A stretch of DNA of 64,000 bases from Beaufortia kweichowensis (taxonomy: Eukaryota > Chordata > Actinopteri > Cypriniformes > Gastromyzontidae), in the NCBI GenBank assembly GCA_019155185.1, contig CM032816.1, positions 8,720,510-8,784,509 of the forward strand, written 5' to 3'. The position numbers and the translations under genes are program-made. How positions within the stretch are numbered: position 1 is the stretch's first letter; each line of letters starts with the position of its first letter. The notes beneath the pieces are model-generated. The model searched no databases. It was not told the origin of the DNA and saw only the letters and a list, made by a program, of their open reading frames with translations. This document shows positions 59,901-64,000 of the stretch, in pieces.

Positions 59901-60515
59901 GAGTTATGGCAACAGGTAAAGCCTTTTGGTATTGTTTGTACTGTAACTCTACACGTTAGTCGTGCTTATATTTTGCTCTTTGAACTCTGTTGTCCCATCA
60001 CAGGTGATAACAACCGCATTCCTGTCATCAGTCCACTGAAGATTCGCACCCAGCAGCGAACGGCCGTATCGACCGCCTGGCTTTTCCCGTATGCCCACAC
60101 CTGGCCCTCGGACATGGTTCTGGTGTCCACCCCAAACACCACCTACACCGTCAAAGACTACCAGCGCTTCTTTAAAGACATTGACTACCAAGACGGCTGG
60201 GCCATGAGGGAGGACACCGAACCACTGGTGAGCGCGCTGGAGCCTCCGGGTGTTCCTGTCCACTGCTTGTATGGGACCGGCATCCCTACAGCTCAGGGTT
60301 ACAATTATACAGATTTTCCAGATGGAGAGCCCACTGTCATCAACGGAGAGGGAGACGGAACGGTCAACCTTCTTAGTGCGATACAGTGCAAGCGCTGGAT
60401 GGGTCAGCAGACGCGCCCCGTCTATATGAAAGAGCTGCCTGGGAACGAGCATGTAGCCATGCTGTTAAACATGACAACAGTTTCCTACATCAAGTCCGTG
60501 CTCTTTTCACCTTGA
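56984..60515 (+). CDS. pla2g15: Lysosomal phospholipase A2 (group XV)
   Basis: Acidic lysosomal phospholipase A2/transacylase that degrades phospholipids and makes 1-O-acylceramide. Exons: 56984-57113, 58733-58889, 59306-59424, 59507-59605, 59691-59915, 60004-60515; 413 aa (human 412). The start is MLSCHRLILV with a signal peptide to about residue 24. 'VLIPGDLGNQLEAKLDKPS' and 'YICYKKTDDYFTLWLNLELL' mark PLA2G15. The nucleophile is Ser199 in AHSMG, the acid lies in 'GEGDGTVN', and the base His in 'LPGNEHVAM'. Several Asn-X-Ser/Thr sites fit lysosomal glycoprotein traffic. The start codon has no in-frame ATG upstream before a stop. Intron positions and phases equal those of lcat. Convergent with usb1. 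Confidence 0.96.
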
Positions 60516-61118
60516 TGCCACTTAATTTTGCCAAAGAGACTGGACACAGTTCTGCTTTTTGGGTGGATGTGAAACATTGTGGTTCATCACTTCTTGTTGG
60601 TTTACGGTTCTCCGGGTTCCTCTGTTGGGGAGTTCAGATTTATCAGGACGTTATCAGGATCAAATTCTTGTGTACTGTTGGATACAATCAACATTTTATA
60701 GAAATTTAATGTTTTTAAAGCACGTGTTAAATTAATTGTCTGTTGTTTAAGTGAAACGCAATAGCCTGCCATTTATCTGTTACCTACACTTTTACATTGT
60801 CCTATTTTTACTATGGTAGTAAATTCCTAAAATAATGGTCAATCTATTGCTCTTTTAACACATTTTCCAATGGCGTTTATATTTGAATTGTACTGACACT
60901 GCAGTAATTTTGTGCAATTGGCTGTCTGTGAACAGTATTGATTTATGAAATTTTCATCATGGGCTTTTGAATGTAGAATCTTATTATTGCTCAGTTCACG
61001 TCTGCATAACCTCTGTGACCACTATTGTGCATTATTGTTATTTACTGACCTCTAAAATATGATAAACTATGATTTGTGAAACAAGCTTTAGTGCCTTTTA
61101 CAAAGTATTGAAATGGGT

Positions 61119-61400
61119 GGTAACACTTTACAATAAGGTTCAAACTGTTAACACTAGTGAATGCATTAGATATCGTGAACTAACAATTTTGCAGCATTTT
61201 TGCAACTCTGGGTTGCTTCTAATTTATAAATTTACTTCTCATTGTTTATATACGTTCATTTCTGATGCATTAACTAATGTTAATCAATCCAATGTGAGAT
61301 GTATCAACGTGAATTTATAAATGCTGTATTGTTCATTTCCATGGTAATATTCTCATTACAATAACCTACTGTATGTTAACAAACTCCTATCGTTTAAAAT
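61119..61400. repeat. Cyprinid DNA-transposon fragment
   Basis: Starts with 'GGTAACACTTTACAATAAGG', the terminal sequence of a common fish DNA element that I recognise from memory, and continues with its typical 'ATGCATTA' and 'AACTAATGTTAA' motifs. The right end is decayed and the edge approximate. It lies in the pla2g15 3' region. Confidence 0.6.
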
Positions 61401-61593
61401 GTACACTAGAAGGTTAGAATGGGGTTCGTTTTATTTTGATCATTCTACGATGCAACACCAACAAGCAAAGGTGTGATGTGATGTGTCGCACTTGAGAGGT
61501 TTTTGACGGTAACAGATGCACTGTACTTTTTAGAGGAAAGCCAGCCAGTCAAGTACATATTCTGAACAGATTCACCATGCTGCAATTCTGTAC

Positions 61594-61599
61594 AATAAA
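61594..61599 (+). terminator. pla2g15: Possible distal poly(A) signal of pla2g15
   Basis: AATAAA 1.1 kb after the pla2g15 stop and about 120 bp before the usb1 stop on the other strand. If used, the two convergent transcripts nearly meet. Confidence 0.35.
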
Positions 61600-61646
61600 T
61601 TCACCTTAACCAAAACGAGGAAGAGATCATTTTTATTTCAGAGTAT

Positions 61647-61652
61647 TTTATT
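61647..61652 (-). terminator. usb1: Poly(A) signal of usb1
   Basis: TTTATT on the plus strand reads AATAAA on the minus strand, 65 bp past the usb1 stop codon; a second copy lies at 61632-61637. Confidence 0.5.
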
Positions 61653-61716
61653 GCAAAAATCTGTATAAATATATGAAAGCTTTAAAAATAAATTCACATC
61701 AATAAATAATGCAGAA

Positions 61717-63708
61717 TTACTGAAGGGGAAAGAGGAAGACTTTATTTCCTGATTTGCAGCGGAGTTCCCTGCAGTTTAGCCGTATGTGTAATGGACCATC
61801 TTCATGTCTATCAACGAGACTCTGTGAAGAGTAAAGTAAAGTTTACTAAAGTTCAGACCCCAACAACACAACCTTTGCTTGCAATCAATAGATGTCTCAT
61901 CTTTGTTTAGTTTGTGATGCAAATCTGACTTTGAATTGATACCTGCAATTCTGATAAACATGTCCTTTTCAGTCTTTCTGTGTGATCACCCACACACCAC
62001 GCAAGACTTACATGGAAAGAAGGATCCTATAGAGAGAAGAGGGTGAGGTTTAGTGGCCATGTTTATAACAGTGTCTTTATTCTTAAAAAGTTTAAATGAG
62101 TGACTTCTATTTAGTAAATATTAAGTAAATCTTACAATTCACAGTATTAACCTTATAAAAAGTGCTGAGGTTGAATTCATTCATGGTTTGATCCATTACT
62201 TTGATGAGCTCATGCAACTGATTTTTCCCAGTGGAGATTTCCATACTGAGGAAAGTTCTGTATGACATACCAAAGATTTTAATGACATTCAAACAATGAA
62301 TGTACAGTGCCTATTATTTGAACTGAAAAAGGAAATTAGATGAGAACGTTTACAGTAACTGCAGTAATAAATAAATACCTCGTCTTTTCAGCATTACAAT
62401 ACACCTTAAGTTTATCAGCCAAGCAGAAAAACCTAAGGGAAACAATCCCAGTCAGGAAATAACATAGGCATAATTTAATAAAGGACTTAATAGAATAACA
62501 GACTTTGGAAACTGTTTTAGCCCGGTCCGAACAGACTGGACAAATGGCTGGATCCAGTGATGTCGTAAAACCACTGTCTTTGAGATACTGATGTGAAACT
62601 CTTCACACAGGGTCAGAGGAATGTCGTGAGCTCCTGTGGCCTCTATCATTTCATTGAGCAGCTCTAGGAAGGCCTCTTCAGGGTCATCTAAGGAGCGGTC
62701 AAAGGTCAGTTACATTACAATATTTCTTTACGTAATGTGTTTTGGGCCTCATTCCAGTAGGATTTAATGAGGAGACCCACAAAGACCATTATAGTTTCCA
62801 TAAAAGCCAATACAACTCCTATTAAAACCATTAGAATTTCAGTTTTTATTGTTTTTCACGAGGTAAACCTTGTGCTTACATGGAATATACACATACGTGG
62901 CCCAGTTTCCCCGCTCGTGTTGGAAGGATCGCAGTCTTCCTCCATGATCTTCACTGTTATCCATCCACTGCTCATCTGATTCTCTGAACATCTTTCTCAC
63001 AGACTCAGGCAGGGGCAGTCGAGGTGTCACGCTGGCTTTACTTTTAAGAGATTCACGTTCCATAGGCTCACCCCTTAGGAAAAAGAACCATGGTTTTATT
63101 ATGATAAAAGTGTAATGATCATGTCTTAATTACCATTTGTAATCCTATAGTTTTACTACAAATATAATGGCTAACTTATGGCAACTATAGTGAGACTGTA
63201 AATTTGTGTTTACTATGGTTTTACTGCAAATACCATAGTAAACCAGGGTTACTGTAAGTTATTATACAGTACCAGTCAAAAGTTAAACCACATTTAACAA
63301 AAATGTGTCTCAAGATCTTGAAAATATTTTAATCTGAAGGTGTATATTTCAATGTTTGAAATTACTTGTGTAGACAAAAATATAATTGTGCCAACATATT
63401 AATTTCTTTCATTTGAATACGAATACCTTTATTTTGGATAATTTTAGTCACAGCATATTTCCCACAGTTGCATTGTGTGATTTCATGGTTTTGATGAGAT
63501 AACTACTATTCCAAAATCTGTGAAATAAACTAAACAACAGTGAGTAAGTGTTTCCAAACTTTTGACTAGTACTGTACTCATGATCAAACGCACCAAACCT
63601 GCTTTCAGGTTTTGAGTCAGGCTTTGCTCTTTTAAAAGGAGGCGAGCCCTCATCTTTGGATGAATGTTCAGGTTCCTCTTCAGAACTGCTGCTGTAATTG
63701 ACGATCAT
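61717..63708 (-). CDS. usb1: U6 snRNA phosphodiesterase 1
   Basis: Nuclear 3'-5' RNA exonuclease of the 2H phosphodiesterase family that trims the U-tail of U6 snRNA and leaves a protected 3' end. Exons in order: 63708-63599, 63073-62880, 62687-62504, 62432-62379, 62257-62152, 62026-61943, 61821-61717; all phases agree, 278 aa (human 265). An acidic Ser/Glu-rich N-terminus begins 'MIVNYSSSSEEEPEH'. 'FQHERGNWATYVYIPY' starts the fold. Catalytic motifs are H133-I-S135 ('EFHISISKTVVLRHHW') and H221-V-S223 ('DPSFHVSLAWCVGD'). The C-terminus 'RELRCKSGNKVFLFPLQ' matches the human end. The first intron carries two repeat insertions. Convergent with pla2g15. Confidence 0.96.
63085..63262. repeat. Palindromic 'CCATAGTAAACC' repeat
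   Basis: 'AACCATGGTTTTATTATG' on the left loosely mirrors 'CCATAGTAAACCAGGGTT' on the right, with more ACTATGG/CCATAGT words inside. It resembles a common cyprinid foldback repeat, but the edges and family are uncertain. Confidence 0.45.
63265..63576. repeat. 312-bp MITE with about 21-bp terminal inverted repeats
   Basis: Left end TACAGTACCAGTCAAAAGTT and right end (reverse complement) TACAGTACTAGTCAAAAGTT match at 19 of 20, and both start in TA, as for Tc1/mariner-type target sites. No transposase is inside. It ends only 22 bp from the usb1 exon 1 donor. Confidence 0.8.
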
Positions 63709-64000
63709 ACTAAAATAAAATAAAAAATCCTAAAAACGGCATTAGATCACAAAAGTCTATTTTGAAAAACCACCCTTTTAAATAAGCGATAAAAATCTGT
63801 CATGTGCAAAGTGCTTCCGTCGAAAAACAAGGATGGTCCTCATAATAGCTCCCCACAACAACAAACGATCATTCTAATAGTTCCGTGTGCTTTGCGTTCC
63901 GCCTATCTAACACAATACCGCAACATTAAAAATGCTATACTGCAAATATTCTGTAGTGCTCTAAGTATCTCCTTGTATCTCTGAAATATCTTTAAAACAA
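63709..64000. other. usb1: Upstream flank of usb1
   Basis: Presumed usb1 promoter and 5' UTR. I see no clear TATA, CCAAT or GC box, and no other gene starts in the remaining bases. Confidence 0.4.

Overview
This window looks like intron-rich nuclear DNA of a teleost, most likely a cypriniform (carp/zebrafish-like) fish. Evidence: vertebrate multi-exon genes with GT-AG introns, AT-rich introns, fish-type protein sequences, and repeats that I recognise from memory as common in cyprinid genomes (a palindromic MITE family, a tRNA-derived SINE, a 'GGTAACACTTTACAATAAGG' element). Most single-frame ORFs are exons or chance; genes were rebuilt by joining exons on phase and splice sites.

Layout. 1-2.8 kb: upstream DNA without a recognisable gene, with two CTCF-like motifs. 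3.0-12.6 kb (+): cry2, a circadian cryptochrome repressor, with E-box/D-box motifs around its promoter and intron 1. 15.3-26.3 kb (+): mapk8ip1 (JIP1 scaffold). 28.2-30.6 kb (-): cstpp1 (C11orf49-like tubulin polyglutamylase complex regulator). 33.2-46.4 kb (+): ckap5 (XMAP215/ch-TOG microtubule polymerase), 43 coding exons, fully open. 47.3-52.0 kb (-): drc7 (dynein regulatory complex subunit 7). 52.9-55.4 kb (+): lcat. 57.0-60.5 kb (+): pla2g15, a tandem relative of lcat with identical intron phases. 61.7-63.7 kb (-): usb1 (U6 snRNA 3' exonuclease).

The first four genes match human 11p11.2 content and the last four match human 16q21-q22. The join lies in the 0.9 kb between the ckap5 and drc7 stop codons. 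Three genes (cstpp1, ckap5, drc7) act on microtubules or cilia. cstpp1 and ckap5 are head-to-head; mapk8ip1/cstpp1, ckap5/drc7 and pla2g15/usb1 are convergent pairs.

Oddities. Single-base frame breaks occur in cry2 exon 8, cstpp1 exon 5 and drc7 exons 5 and 7, whereas ckap5, mapk8ip1, lcat, pla2g15 and usb1 are clean. The cry2 tail exon reads most like protein in a frame that the visible splice sites do not deliver. A 153-bp near-palindrome lies upstream of ckap5, two introns appear to use GC donors, a 24-nt possible cassette exon lies in ckap5, and RFX X-box-like sites lie at drc7 and inside mapk8ip1. I see no wholly new gene system. Comparisons with human proteins are from memory, not from a database search.
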